Assembly: GCF_016907755.1 (NCBI RefSeq)
Contig: NZ_JAFBCN010000001.1
Location: 3,038,001-3,102,000, forward strand
Direction: 5' to 3'
Length of the DNA: 64,000 nt
From: Cellulosimicrobium cellulans
GTDB lineage: Bacteria > Actinomycetota > Actinomycetes > Actinomycetales > Cellulomonadaceae
Below the pieces are notes generated by a model. The model made no database searches. It was not told the origin of the DNA and saw only the letters and a list, made by a program, of their open reading frames with translations. Position numbers and translations under genes: made by a program. Of this stretch, positions 49,208 through 59,122 are shown one piece after another; positions within the stretch are counted from its first letter, which is position 1, and each line of letters starts with the position of its first letter.

Positions 49208-49313
49208 CGCGGGTCCTCTCGTCGGTGAGCCGGTGCGGATGACCCGTCGTCGCGCGCCGGGCCCTCGTCCGCTCCGTTCCTACCACGCGTGCCACCGGAC
49301 GGCGACGAACCCG

Positions 49314-52300
49314 TCAGTGGAAGTCGCGCGACGTCGTCGCGACCTGGAGCGAGAGCGGGGCGAGGTGCTCCGCGACGAGGTTCGTGGCGCCGTCGGCCCG
49401 CTCGAGCCGGCCGCGCACGACGAGCGCCGCGGAGCCGCGCGCGACCTTCCGGAACCGCTGCCACAGCCCGGGCGAGCACACGACGTTGAGGATCCCCGTC
49501 TCGTCCTCGAGCGACAGGAACGTCACGCCCCCGGCGGTCCCGGGGCGCTGGCGGTGCGTGACGACGCCGCCCACCGCCACGCGCGACGACGGGTGCGGGC
49601 GCGTCCCCGGCACCTCGCCCGCGATGCGCTCGGCCTCGTCGACCTGCTCGATCTGCCGCGACACCTCGACCGCGCCGACGACGGTGAGCACGCCCGCCGC
49701 CGTCAGGCCGTCGCGCACGTACTGCGTCGGGTAGGAGTCGGCGGACACCCCCGTGGCCCACACGTCGGCGACGGCGGTCTCGACGTCGGTCATGCCCGGC
49801 AGCACCGGTGCCTCGACCCCGACGCTCACGCCCGGCAGCGTCCCCGGGCCCTCCTGCGCGAGCGCGCCCGCCGCCCACAGCGCCTCGCGCCGGGTCACGC
49901 CGAGGCAGTCCGTCGCCCCGGCCGTCGCGAGCCCCTCGAGCTGGGCGGTCGTGAGGTCGACGCGCCGCACGAGGTCGCGCAGGTCCCGGAACGGCCGCCC
50001 CTCCCCCGGCGTCCCGCGCGCCGCGACGACGCGCTCGGCCGCGTCCTTCCCGAGCCCCCGCACGCTCGCGAGCCCGAGCCGCACGGCGAGGGTGAGATCG
50101 GGCTCCGGCCCGAACACGGTGTCGATCCCCACCTCCCCGCCGAGCATGCGGCTGTCGCCCGTCCGGGAACCAGGACGATCGGTATCCGCAGGGCCGGCGG
50201 ACGCAACCGCAGGATCGGCGGGCAGCCGCTCGACCGTCGCCTCGACGTCGGACGCGTTGACGTCGGGGCGCAGGACGGTGACGCCGTGGCGGCGTGCGTC
50301 CGCCACAAGAGACTGGGGCGAGTAGAACCCCATGGGCTGCGCCGCGAGCAGGCCGGCGTAGAACGCGGCGGGGTGGTGCACCTTGAGCCACGAGCTCGCG
50401 TAGACGAGGAACGCGAACGAGTACGCGTGCGACTCGGGGAACCCGAAGTCGGCGAACGCCTTGAGCTTGTCGTAGATCGCCTCGCGCACGGCCGGGTCCG
50501 TGACCCCCTTCTTCCGCATCCCGTCCATGAGCCGCCCGCGCAGCTCCTCCATGCGCTCGACCGACCGCTTGGACCCCATCGCGCGCCGGAGCTGGTCGGA
50601 GTCCTGGGGCGAGAAGCCCGCGACGTCGATCGCCATCTGCATGAGCTGCTCCTGGAACAGCGGCACGCCGAGGGTCTTGCCGAGCGACTTCTCCAGCAGC
50701 GGGTGCAGGAACGTCACCTTCTCCCGCCCCCGCGCGCGGTTGATGTACGGGTGCACGGACCCGCCCTGGATGGGCCCGGGGCGGATGAGCGCGACCTCGA
50801 TGACGATGTCGTAGAACGTCCGGGGTCGCAGCCGCGGCAGCGTCGCCATCTGCGCGCGCGACTCGACCTGGAACACGCCGACGGTGTCGGCCGCGCACAG
50901 CAGGTCGTACACCGCCGGGTCGTCCTCGGGCAGCGTGTGCAGCGCGAGGCGCGGCCCGCCATCGTGCCGTTCCACGAGGTCGAACCCGATGCGCAGCGCC
51001 GTGAGCATCCCGAGGCCGAGGAGGTCGAACTTCACGAGCCCCGCGTCCGCGCAGTCCTCCTTGTCCCACTGCAGGACGGTGCGGCCCTCCATGCGCGCCC
51101 ACTCGACGGGGCACACCTCGATGACGGGGCGGTCGCACATGACCATCCCGCCCGAGTGGATGCCCAGGTGCCGCGGGAGGCGCAGCATCCGGTCGGCGAG
51201 GTCGAGCACCGCGTCCGGGATCTCGCCCTCCTGCGCGGCCGACGGCGGCCGGTGCGCGGGCACGACGTCGTGCGTGTCGTCCGCGCGCAGGACCTCGCCC
51301 TCGTCCACCGCGAGCGGGTCGACGACGCGCGGTCGCCGCGCGCCCCGGCCGCTCAGGTCGGGCGACCAGTCGCCACGATGCCCGGTGTGCGGACGTTCGT
51401 CGCGAGAGGCGGCGGCGCGGGAGGTGCCGGTGCGCGACGACCCCACATCCCTCCCCGCCGAACCCACGTCGCCCGACCCCCACAGGCGAGCCTTCTCGGC
51501 GTCCTTCTCGGCGGTCTTCGTCGCGATGGCGACCTCCTTGGCCTTGCGGTCGGCCGCGGGTGACGACGGGTCGGGGCCGCGTAGCGACCCCCACCGCTCG
51601 ATGGACTTGCTCCACGCGTCGGCCTGCCCGACGTCGTACCCGAGCGCCCGGGCCGCGTCGCGCACCGCGGACTTGGGCCGGTAGGAGATGACGTTCGCGA
51701 CCTGCGCGGCGTGCGTGCGCCCGAACGTCGCGTAGACGTGCTGGATGACCTCCTCGCGCCGCCCCGACTCGATGTCGACGTCGATGTCCGGCGGGCCGTC
51801 GCGCTCGGGGGCGAGGAAGCGCTCGAACAGCAGACCGTGCTTCACCGCGTCGACGGCCGTGATGCCGAGCGCGTAGCAGACCGCGGAGTTCGCGGCCGAC
51901 CCGCGGCCCTGGGCGAGGATCCCGTTCCTGCGGCAGAACTCGACGAGGTCGTAGACCACGAGGAAGTACCCCGGGAAGTGCAGGTCCTCGATGACGCGCA
52001 GCTCGTGGTCGATCTGCGCCCACGCGCCCGCGATCTTCTCCTGACCGCGCGGCCCGTACCGGTTCTCGCCGCCGCGGCGCACGAGCTCGCGCAGCCAGGT
52101 CGCCTCGGTGTGCCCGTCCGGCACCGGGTACGGCGGGAGGTCGGGCGCGACGAGGTGCAGGTCGAACGCGCACTCGTCCCCGAGCGCGGCGGCGGTCGCG
52201 ACGGCCTGCGGGTGCCGGTGGTGGCGCGCGAGCATCTCCGCCGCCGTGCGCAGGTGCGTCGTCGGGGCACCGGGGAGCCACCCGTCGAGGTCGTCGAGCG

Positions 52301-53039
52301 ACGAGCGGGCGCGCACCGCGGCGAGCGCCCCGGCGAGGTCGGCGTCGCGCGGGTGGGCGTAGTGCGCGGCGGTCGTCGCGACGAGCGGCAGCCGGGCCTC
52401 GGCGGCGAGGTCCGCGAGCGCCGCGTGCAGGTCGGCGTCGCGGGGGTCGTCGGTCGCGGTGATCTCGACGGCTACGTTGTCCGCGCCGAACACGGCGACG
52501 AGCCGGTCGAGCTCGCGGCGCGCCGCGGCGCGCCCGGACGTGACCAGCGCGCGCCGCACGGAGCCCTTGCGGCAGCCGGTGAGCACGAGCCACTCGCCCG
52601 CGCCCTGCGCGCCGAGCGCGTCGAGGTCGTAGCGGGCGGCGCCCTTGGTCCCGGTCGCGAGGTGCGCGGTGGCGATCGCGCTCGACAGGTTGCGGTAGCC
52701 CTGCGCCCCTCGCGCGAGGACGAGCAGGTGGGTCGAGCGCGGGTCGGGCACGCCGGTGGGCGGGTCGAGCACGGGCGGTCCCGCGGGCGTCCGCCCGTGC
52801 TCGACGACGGGCAGGTGCAGCTCGGCACCGAAGATCGTGGGCAGCCCGACCTTGCGCGCGGCCTCGGCGAACCGCACGACGCCGTACAGGCCGTCGTGGT
52901 CGGTGACGGCGAGCGCCGACAGCCCGAGCCGCGCGCCCTCGGCGGCGAGCTCCTCGGGGTGCGACGCGCCGTCGAGGAAGCTGAACGCGGAGTGCGCGTG
53001 GAGCTCGGCGTAGCGCGGGCCGGTGGTCCGGTCAGTCAT
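49314..53039 (-). CDS. dnaE2: Error-prone DNA polymerase III alpha subunit
   Basis: This is a 1241-aa translesion polymerase of the SOS mutasome. An N-terminal PHP domain (ELHAHSAFSFLDGASHPEEL) is followed by the C-family polymerase with catalytic PDIDVDIES and GQGRGSAANSAVCYALGI-type motifs, a helix-hairpin-helix part (SVRGLGKDAAERV) and an OB fold near the end (GGVVTHRQRPGTAGGVTFLS). Two stretches are unusual: an insert of about 115 Lys/Ser/Gly-rich residues (about 505-620) and a shorter one near 960-990. ATG 53039 overlaps the imuB stop by eight bases. It is the third gene of the SOS operon. Confidence 0.95.
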   Translation of the reverse strand: MTDRTTGPRYAELHAHSAFSFLDGASHPEELAAEGARLGLSALAVTDHDGLYGVVRFAEAARKVGLPTIFGAELHLPVVEHGRTPAGPPVLDPPTGVPDPRSTHLLVLARGAQGYRNLSSAIATAHLATGTKGAARYDLDALGAQGAGEWLVLTGCRKGSVRRALVTSGRAAARRELDRLVAVFGADNVAVEITATDDPRDADLHAALADLAAEARLPLVATTAAHYAHPRDADLAGALAAVRARSSLDDLDGWLPGAPTTHLRTAAEMLARHHRHPQAVATAAALGDECAFDLHLVAPDLPPYPVPDGHTEATWLRELVRRGGENRYGPRGQEKIAGAWAQIDHELRVIEDLHFPGYFLVVYDLVEFCRRNGILAQGRGSAANSAVCYALGITAVDAVKHGLLFERFLAPERDGPPDIDVDIESGRREEVIQHVYATFGRTHAAQVANVISYRPKSAVRDAARALGYDVGQADAWSKSIERWGSLRGPDPSSPAADRKAKEVAIATKTAEKDAEKARLWGSGDVGSAGRDVGSSRTGTSRAAASRDERPHTGHRGDWSPDLSGRGARRPRVVDPLAVDEGEVLRADDTHDVVPAHRPPSAAQEGEIPDAVLDLADRMLRLPRHLGIHSGGMVMCDRPVIEVCPVEWARMEGRTVLQWDKEDCADAGLVKFDLLGLGMLTALRIGFDLVERHDGGPRLALHTLPEDDPAVYDLLCAADTVGVFQVESRAQMATLPRLRPRTFYDIVIEVALIRPGPIQGGSVHPYINRARGREKVTFLHPLLEKSLGKTLGVPLFQEQLMQMAIDVAGFSPQDSDQLRRAMGSKRSVERMEELRGRLMDGMRKKGVTDPAVREAIYDKLKAFADFGFPESHAYSFAFLVYASSWLKVHHPAAFYAGLLAAQPMGFYSPQSLVADARRHGVTVLRPDVNASDVEATVERLPADPAVASAGPADTDRPGSRTGDSRMLGGEVGIDTVFGPEPDLTLAVRLGLASVRGLGKDAAERVVAARGTPGEGRPFRDLRDLVRRVDLTTAQLEGLATAGATDCLGVTRREALWAAGALAQEGPGTLPGVSVGVEAPVLPGMTDVETAVADVWATGVSADSYPTQYVRDGLTAAGVLTVVGAVEVSRQIEQVDEAERIAGEVPGTRPHPSSRVAVGGVVTHRQRPGTAGGVTFLSLEDETGILNVVCSPGLWQRFRKVARGSAALVVRGRLERADGATNLVAEHLAPLSLQVATTSRDFH

Positions 53040-54747
53040 AGAGGCCCTCCACGGTCCAGCGCCCGCGGGCACTCGCGAGGAGGAGCCCGCGGCCGTCGTC
53101 GAGCAGGACCTGCACGTGCACCCGGCGCCGCGGCGCGGGGGTCCACCAGCGCTCGGCGAGCGGCCACGGCCCGGCCCAGTCCACGACGGCGCGCGCGGAC
53201 CCCGGACCGGGCAGCGCCGCCTCGCCCCGGGGTGCCGACGGGCGGCGCGGACCCTCCTCCGGCGCGGCGGCGGGCCACCGCACGGTGACGGGCTCGCCGC
53301 TCATCGCGAGGCGCGCGTCGACGACGACGGGCCGCCCCGCGGCGTCGAGCACGACGACGTCCTGCGGCTCGACGGGCACGACCGCCGGGGCGGGGCTCGG
53401 CAGCGCGCCCGGCCAGGGCAGGGCCGGGTCGCGCGGACGCGCGACGTCCTCCCCGAACGGCACGAGGTGCACGCGGTCGGTCGCGTCGCGACCGCCCTGG
53501 ACCTCGACGCGCAGGACCGCGTCGCCGCCGAGGATGCCCTGCACGCGCCCGAGCGCGCGGTGGGCCCGCGCGTCCTCGCCGCTCGACGCGCCCCACAGGC
53601 GCGGCTGCTCCGCCCCCGCGGGCACGACCTCCTCGGCCGTGAGGGACAGCCGGGTCAGCGGCGCGACGGCCGGGACGACGTCGGCCCCGCCGACCGAGCC
53701 GTGCTCGCCGCCACGACGCGCGGCCCGGGCCGCGCGCCCGGCGCGGACGGACGTGGTGGTGAGCCAGCCCTCGAGCTGCCACCGGACCTTGTCCGTGAGG
53801 CGCGCGGGGCTCATCGCACCCGGCCCGTCGAGCCGCCAGGTGCGCTCGAGGTCGTCGCCCTCCGTGGTCCGCGCGGTGATGCGCAGCCGCCCGGCGACGA
53901 GCGAGCGCGCGACGAGCTGGTCGTGCAGGTCCTCGGAGAGCCGTCGCGCGGCGAAGGTCGCGACGTCGACGCGCTCGGCGGGCGGGTCGAGCTCGGCCCC
54001 CACCGCGACGTCGGGCTCGACGCGGCGCCGCGCGGGCGGGCGCAGGTCCTCGCCGCGCGCGAGCCGGTGCGCCCACGCGCCGAGGTCGCCGAACCGTCCC
54101 TCGACGGTCGCGGGCGGCAGGGCCGCGAGCGCCCCGAGGGTGCGTACGCCGAGCCGGCCCAGGAGGTCCACGAGCTCGTCGATCGCGACGGCGGCGTCGG
54201 GGCGGGCGGCGACGTGCGCGAGGTCGCGCGCGGGCCGCGGCGCGAGGAACGCGGCGGAGCCGCCGGGCGCGACGACGGCGGCGTCCCGCGCGGCGAGCAC
54301 GGCCGCGAGGATGCCGTCGGCGACGCCCACCTGGCTCTCGTGCCCGGTGCGCTCGGCGACGCGCGCGACGAGCGCCTCCGCGAGCGCGACGTCCGACCCG
54401 TGATAGCGGCTCGCCCCGGCGGCCGGCAGGAGCAGCAGGCCGGGCCGGGTGATCTCCAGGCCCGCGACGACGGTCTCGGCCGCGAGCGCGACGGGCTCGA
54501 ACTCGCGGGCGTCGCGCGCGTCGTCGACGTCGAGCAGCTCGAGCTCGGGGCAGCACTCGCGGGCCCGACGGCGGCGCATGCCCCGGCGCACGCCCTGGGC
54601 GCGCGCGGTCGCGGAGACGGCGACGACGCGGCGGCCGTCGTGCGTCGCGGCGGGGACGTGCGCGGGGACGTCGCGCCCCGCCATCGCCGCGAGCACCGGC
54701 CAGTCCGGCACCCACAGGGCCGCCGTGCGGGTCGGGCTCGTGCTCAT
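53032..54747 (-). CDS. imuB: ImuB, Y-family polymerase-like mutasome subunit
   Basis: This is a 571-aa Y-family polymerase homologue that lacks catalytic activity in studied cases and bridges the beta clamp with the other mutasome parts. Motifs around AALWVPDWPVLAAM and LLLLPAAGASRYHG lack the acidic triad expected of an active DinB/UmuC enzyme. A little-finger-like domain follows, then a long C-terminal tail. A clamp-binding motif is not obvious by eye. It begins in the imuA' stop (ATGA) and overlaps dnaE2. Confidence 0.92.
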   Translation of the reverse strand: MSTSPTRTAALWVPDWPVLAAMAGRDVPAHVPAATHDGRRVVAVSATARAQGVRRGMRRRRARECCPELELLDVDDARDAREFEPVALAAETVVAGLEITRPGLLLLPAAGASRYHGSDVALAEALVARVAERTGHESQVGVADGILAAVLAARDAAVVAPGGSAAFLAPRPARDLAHVAARPDAAVAIDELVDLLGRLGVRTLGALAALPPATVEGRFGDLGAWAHRLARGEDLRPPARRRVEPDVAVGAELDPPAERVDVATFAARRLSEDLHDQLVARSLVAGRLRITARTTEGDDLERTWRLDGPGAMSPARLTDKVRWQLEGWLTTTSVRAGRAARAARRGGEHGSVGGADVVPAVAPLTRLSLTAEEVVPAGAEQPRLWGASSGEDARAHRALGRVQGILGGDAVLRVEVQGGRDATDRVHLVPFGEDVARPRDPALPWPGALPSPAPAVVPVEPQDVVVLDAAGRPVVVDARLAMSGEPVTVRWPAAAPEEGPRRPSAPRGEAALPGPGSARAVVDWAGPWPLAERWWTPAPRRRVHVQVLLDDGRGLLLASARGRWTVEGLYD

Positions 54748-55766
54748 CCGACGAGCCGGAGCGGGGAGGGCCGGTCGGGGTCGACGACGTGGGCGGGGAC
54801 GGGGCCGGCGACCCCGACCTCGGCGTCGGGCCGGGTGCCCCGGGCGCCCTCGGCGAGGAACGCGGGCCAGTCCTCGTGGGCGAGCGGGAGCTCGACCTCG
54901 ACCCGCGTGGGGCGCGCGGCACCCCCGCGGCCCGCGCGCTCGACGACGAGCGTGCGCCGACGCAGCCAGCCCGCCCCACGGTCCGCACCGGACCAGCCGC
55001 CGCCCGTCACCGTGAGCGCGACGTGCGCGCCCGGCCACGCCGTGGCTGCGACGAGCAGCGCCCCGCGCTCGCGTGCGCGGCCGGTGAGGCGGCGCCGGTC
55101 GGTGTCGGTGAGGGCGGCGTCGGGTCCGACGACCACGACGTCCAGGCCGTCGACGAGCGCCGCGATCGCGAGCGCCGCGTCCGGTCCCGGCCGCGGGACG
55201 AGGACGACGCGGTCGAGGTCCGCACCGACGTCGGCGGCCGCGAGCAGCCCGACCGCGGGGAACCCCACCGCGGCGGTCCACGCCCCGGCCCGCGACGGCC
55301 GCGCCACGAGCGCGAGCAGGAGGCTCGTCGACCCGCGCACCGCGACCACGGTGCCCCGCTGCAGCCCGCCGAGCGGCAGGAGCGGGGCGAGCGCGTCGTG
55401 CACCGGCCACGCCCGCTCGTCGGGGATCACGTCCCGGCTCGGGTCCCGCATCACGACGTGGCGGTCGCGGGCGCGCGCCGGGCGCTCGGCCGGCGCGACC
55501 GTCGGCGAGGAGACGGCGGCGCGCGGGGCGTCGGCGAGCAGGACCGTGTCGGCACGCGGGACGTCGGCGCGCGGGACCGTGTCGGCGCGCGGGGCGGCGT
55601 CCGGTGCTGCCGGGACCGCGGGTGCGACGACCGGGCGGTGTCGGCGGACGCCCGTACGCTCCTCCGCACGGCGCAGGACGGCGCGGGCGCGCTCGGCCTT
55701 GTCGACGGCCGCGGCCGTCGGGCCTGGTGCCCCCGCCCGTTCGGCGGGGTCGGCGAGAAGGGTCAT
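54744..55766 (-). CDS. imuA': ImuA'-like SOS mutasome protein
   Basis: This is a 340-aa RecA-fold-like protein of the actinobacterial ImuA' type. A variable Ala/Pro/Arg-rich segment (about residues 40-105) precedes the core (ALAPLLPLGGLQRGTVVAVR, GADLDRVVLVPRPG, DGLDVVVVGPDAAL). The Walker A Lys-Ser/Thr is absent (AVRGSTSLLLAL), as expected for ImuA'. ATG 55766 has GGGAGG four bases upstream. A perfect SOS box lies 83 bases before it, so DNA damage should induce it with imuB and dnaE2. Confidence 0.88.
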   Translation of the reverse strand: MTLLADPAERAGAPGPTAAAVDKAERARAVLRRAEERTGVRRHRPVVAPAVPAAPDAAPRADTVPRADVPRADTVLLADAPRAAVSSPTVAPAERPARARDRHVVMRDPSRDVIPDERAWPVHDALAPLLPLGGLQRGTVVAVRGSTSLLLALVARPSRAGAWTAAVGFPAVGLLAAADVGADLDRVVLVPRPGPDAALAIAALVDGLDVVVVGPDAALTDTDRRRLTGRARERGALLVAATAWPGAHVALTVTGGGWSGADRGAGWLRRRTLVVERAGRGGAARPTRVEVELPLAHEDWPAFLAEGARGTRPDAEVGVAGPVPAHVVDPDRPSPLRLVG

Positions 55767-56138
55767 CTCGCCTCCCGGGGATGCTGCTCGGACGGGACGC
55801 GCACCGCGCGTCGACTGCTGGGGGCGTCGTTCTGCACCCCGCCATCGTTCGAACAGACGTTCGAACACTTCCAGTGAACGACCGCCGTCGCAGGGTGTCA
55901 ACTCCGCAGGTGAGAGCCGTCGCCTTCGTCCGAGATGCCCGCCGCAACCCTCGACCCACGCTCGAGGGTCGACCCGAACCTTCGACCTCTACCTGAACCT
56001 CTCCCTCCCGCCGAACATGGGGTCGCAGCCCGTCCGGCGTGCGGGGCGAGCCACGACCGCATGCTCGGCGGGCGCAGGCGCCTGCTCGGCAGCCGGTCCT
56101 CGCCCGCACGAGCGGTCCCGGGATGGCAGGCTGGCGCC
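55767..56138. other. Divergent intergenic region carrying the SOS promoter
   Basis: This 372-base gap separates imuA' and the YbaK-like gene. It holds the SOS box at 55849-55864 and a short inverted repeat CCCTCGA-N7-TCGAGGG (55948-55968). No protein-coding frame looks real, because the long frames crossing it are shadows with Arg-rich composition. Confidence 0.6.
55849..55864. promoter_or_regulatory. LexA SOS box TCGAACAGACGTTCGA
   Basis: The 16 bases match the actinobacterial LexA consensus TCGAAC-N4-GTTCGA with no mismatch. It lies 83 bases upstream of imuA' and should repress the imuA'-imuB-dnaE2 operon until SOS induction. Confidence 0.93.
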
Positions 56139-56720
56139 ATGGACGCCCGCGCCACCCTGCCCACGCTCGGCTCGCTCACCTGGGAGCCGGCGCTCGACCA
56201 CCTCGACCTCGTCGCCCCCGTGACCGCGGACGCGCTGCGCCGCTGGGCCGAGGCCGACCCGGACGTCGCGGCGCTCGTCGCGGTGACGGAGATCGACCCC
56301 GACCTCGCGGACACCGCGACGCTCAACGCCGCGTTCGACCTGCCCGTCGAGGCGTCGGCGAACTGCGTCGTCGTGGGCGGCGCACGCGCGGGCGACGAGC
56401 GGATCGCCGCCGCCGTGGTGCGCGCGCACACGCGCGCCGACGTCAACACGCGCATCCGCAAGCTCCTCGACGTGCGCAAGGCGTCGTTCCTGCCGACCGA
56501 CCGCGCGACGGCCGAGTCCGGGATGGAGTACGGCGGCATCACGCCCGTCGGGCTCCCGGAGGGGTGGCGCGTGCTCGTCGACTCGCGCGTCGTGACCGAC
56601 GGCGCGCACGCGCTGATCGGCAGCGGCGTGCGGCGCTCGAAGCTGCTCCTCCCCGGCCACCTGCTGGAGCGCCTGCCCGGCGTCGAGGTCGTCGAGGACC
56701 TGGCGGTCCCGGTCGCCTGA
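56139..56720 (+). CDS. YbaK/ProX-like aminoacyl-tRNA deacylase
   Basis: This is a 193-aa protein of the YbaK/EbsC family, which hydrolyses mischarged aminoacyl-tRNAs (for example Cys-tRNA-Pro). The family signature is present: SANCVVVGGARAGDERIAAA, followed by RKLLDVRKASFLPTDRA (conserved Lys for tRNA) and GGITPVGLPEGWRVLVDS. The length is typical for this subgroup. ATG at 56139 has only a weak GGCAGG upstream. The tRNA substrate cannot be named. Confidence 0.87.
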   Translation: MDARATLPTLGSLTWEPALDHLDLVAPVTADALRRWAEADPDVAALVAVTEIDPDLADTATLNAAFDLPVEASANCVVVGGARAGDERIAAAVVRAHTRADVNTRIRKLLDVRKASFLPTDRATAESGMEYGGITPVGLPEGWRVLVDSRVVTDGAHALIGSGVRRSKLLLPGHLLERLPGVEVVEDLAVPVA

Positions 56721-56801
56721 CCCGTCCCACCCTGCCGGGCACGACCTGACGGTCGCCACCGGCGGCCCGACGACCGCCAGGTCGTGCTCGACGCCCGGTC
56801 C

Positions 56802-59060
56802 TCAGCGATCCAGGACGACGAGCCGCTGCGTCGCGCGCGTCATCGCGACGTAGCGGTCCACGGCGCCCTCGACGCCGTCGCCGAACGCCTGCGGGTCCAC
56901 GAGGACGACGAGGTCGAACTCGAGCCCCTTCGCCGTCTCCGGCGTGAGCACCTGCACGCGCGACGCCCCGTCCTCGCCGGCCCGCGCCGAGACCGACGCG
57001 GTCGACGCCGCGACGGACCCCGCGCCACCGATCACGCAGGCCGTGCCCTCGGCGTGCTCGGCGAGCCAGCCGTCGAGGATCCCGTCGAGGTCCGCGACCG
57101 CGCCGTGGGCGACCGGCACGCCCGTGCTGCGGACCGACGTCGGGACGTTGGCGTCCGGGAGCGCGGCCCGGATGACGGGCTCCGCCGCCGCCATGACCTC
57201 CTGCGGCGTGCGGTAGTTGACGCTCAGCGACGACTCCGCGACCCGGTCGAACCCGACGCGCCCGAGCCGCTCGCGCCACCCCTCCGCGAACCCGTGACGC
57301 GCCTGCGCGCGGTCCCCGACGACCGTGACGCTGCGTGACGGGCAGCGGCTCAGCACCATCTGCCACTCGGCGTCGGTGAGCTCCTGCGCCTCGTCGACGA
57401 CGACGTGCGCGAACGGACCGGCGAGCCGGTCGGGCGTGGCCGTGACCATCGCCCCCTCGTCGACGAGCGCGTCGCGCAGGTCCTGCCCCTTGAGCATCGT
57501 CATGACCATGAGCTCGCTGTCGTCGGACGCGACGAGGTGGTCGACGACGTCGTCCATGCGGGCCCGCTCGGCGGCCGCGGCGGCCGCGTTGCGGCGACGG
57601 CGACGCGACGCCTCCGGGTCGCCCAGACGCTGCCGGGCGGCGTCGAGCAGCGGCAGGTCCGCCGTCGTCCACGCCTGCGCGTCCGGGCGCTGGAGCGCGC
57701 GCACCTCCTCGGGCGTGAGCGACGGCGCGCACAGGCGCAGGTAGGCAGGCACCGACCACAGGTCGGCCACGAGGTCCGTCGCCTCGACGAGCGGCCACGC
57801 GCGGTCGAACGCGGCGCCGAGCGCGCGGTGACCGCGCAGGGCGCGGCGCACGTCGTCGGCAGACAGGTCCCCGGCGTCCTCCGCGGCCCCCTCGCCCACC
57901 GTCTTGTCCACGAGGATCTCCACGAGCGCGCCCCAGACGTCGTCGCGCGCCTCGTTGTGCGGGGTGCCGGGGTCCACGGACTCGAACGCCTCCGCCCAGT
58001 CGGCGGTGGAGAGCCAGACGTCGGCCCACGGCGTCTCGACCTCCATCCCCTCGGTCGGTGGGCGCTCGGAGAAGCGCACCGCCGGCTCGATCGCGGCGAC
58101 GAGGTCGGCGGACGCCTTGAGCCGGGCGACCTCCGGGTCGGTCTCCTCGCGCGCCGCGGCGCCCTCCGGGACGAGGTCGCGCAGCGTGCAGGTCTGCACG
58201 CCCTCCTCGCCGAGCCCGGGCAGCACGTCGGCGACGTACGAGAGGTACGGGCGGCTGGGCCCGACGACGAGCACGCCCCCGTGCCCCGCGCCCACCTGGG
58301 GGTCGGCGTACAGGAGGTAGGCGGCGCGGTGCAGCGCCACGACCGTCTTGCCCGTGCCGGGGCCGCCGTCGACGACGAGCGCGCCGCGCGACCCCGCGCG
58401 CACGATCGCGTCCTGGTCCGCCTGGATCGTGCCGAGCACGTCGCGCATGCGCGGCGACCGGCTAGCGCCCAGGCTGGCGACGAACGCGGACTGGTCGTCG
58501 AGCGCCGCGCCCGACCCCGCGCCGTCGGGCACGAGCTCCTCGTCCCAGTAGTCCGTGACGCGACCACGCGCCCACCGGTAGCGGCGCCGCGCCGCGAGGC
58601 CGAGCGGGTGCGCGGGCGTCGCGGCGAAGTACGGCTCCGCGGCGGGCGAGCGCCAGTCCACGAGCAGCCGCTCCCCCGCCGGGTCGGTGAGGCCCACGCG
58701 CCCGACGTAGACCGGGGCGGAGCCGTCGGCGAACGTCATGCGGCCCAGGCACAGGTCGACGCCGTAGCGCTGCAGGAGGCGCAGCCGCCCGCTGAGCCGA
58801 TGGATCTCCTGGTCGCGCTCGAGCGCCTCGGTCCCGCTCCCGCCGGGGGCGCGGCGCGCCGCGTCGAGGCGCTGCGAGAGGTCCGCGACGGAGTGCTCGA
58901 GGCTCGCCGCGATCGCGGCGAAGTGGCGCTCGTCGGCGGCGACGAGCGCGGGGTCGGCCTTCGCGGCCAGGCGGTCGGGAAGGTCGAAGACCCGGGCGGG
59001 CCGGGTGGTGGGACGGTCGGTCGTGCGGTCGGCGGTCACGGGGGCGTCGGGCAACGTCAT
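56802..59060 (-). CDS. helR: HelD/HelR-type RNA polymerase recycling helicase
   Basis: This is a 752-aa superfamily I ATPase of the HelD class. It displaces stalled RNA polymerase from DNA; HelR members also remove rifamycin from the enzyme. An N-terminal coiled-coil arm (residues 30-95) reaches the polymerase. Walker A is VDGGPGTGKTVVALHR, and the DE box is HVVVDEAQELTDAEW. Helicase motifs QARHGFAEGWRERL and SLSVNYRTP and the final VAMTRATQRL follow. A rifamycin-associated element lies 79-99 bases upstream, which is the mark of helR genes. ATG 59060 follows GGAG, and a GTG 27 bases upstream is possible. Confidence 0.87.
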   Translation of the reverse strand: MTLPDAPVTADRTTDRPTTRPARVFDLPDRLAAKADPALVAADERHFAAIAASLEHSVADLSQRLDAARRAPGGSGTEALERDQEIHRLSGRLRLLQRYGVDLCLGRMTFADGSAPVYVGRVGLTDPAGERLLVDWRSPAAEPYFAATPAHPLGLAARRRYRWARGRVTDYWDEELVPDGAGSGAALDDQSAFVASLGASRSPRMRDVLGTIQADQDAIVRAGSRGALVVDGGPGTGKTVVALHRAAYLLYADPQVGAGHGGVLVVGPSRPYLSYVADVLPGLGEEGVQTCTLRDLVPEGAAAREETDPEVARLKASADLVAAIEPAVRFSERPPTEGMEVETPWADVWLSTADWAEAFESVDPGTPHNEARDDVWGALVEILVDKTVGEGAAEDAGDLSADDVRRALRGHRALGAAFDRAWPLVEATDLVADLWSVPAYLRLCAPSLTPEEVRALQRPDAQAWTTADLPLLDAARQRLGDPEASRRRRRNAAAAAAERARMDDVVDHLVASDDSELMVMTMLKGQDLRDALVDEGAMVTATPDRLAGPFAHVVVDEAQELTDAEWQMVLSRCPSRSVTVVGDRAQARHGFAEGWRERLGRVGFDRVAESSLSVNYRTPQEVMAAAEPVIRAALPDANVPTSVRSTGVPVAHGAVADLDGILDGWLAEHAEGTACVIGGAGSVAASTASVSARAGEDGASRVQVLTPETAKGLEFDLVVLVDPQAFGDGVEGAVDRYVAMTRATQRLVVLDR

Positions 59061-59122
59061 CAGCTCCGGTCCGAGGTCGAGCGGGACGGCGCGGACCGAC
59101 GACGGCCCGCGCACGAACGGAG

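Noticed and set aside
51180-51560. The DnaE2 insert as an intein.
   Set aside because: No Cys/Ser at the left junction, no His-Asn at the right junction and no splicing or endonuclease blocks. The insert is low-complexity.
55989-56759. A minus-strand frame opposite the YbaK-like gene as a real protein.
   Set aside because: It lacks domains and a ribosome site, and the plus-strand frame has a complete family signature.
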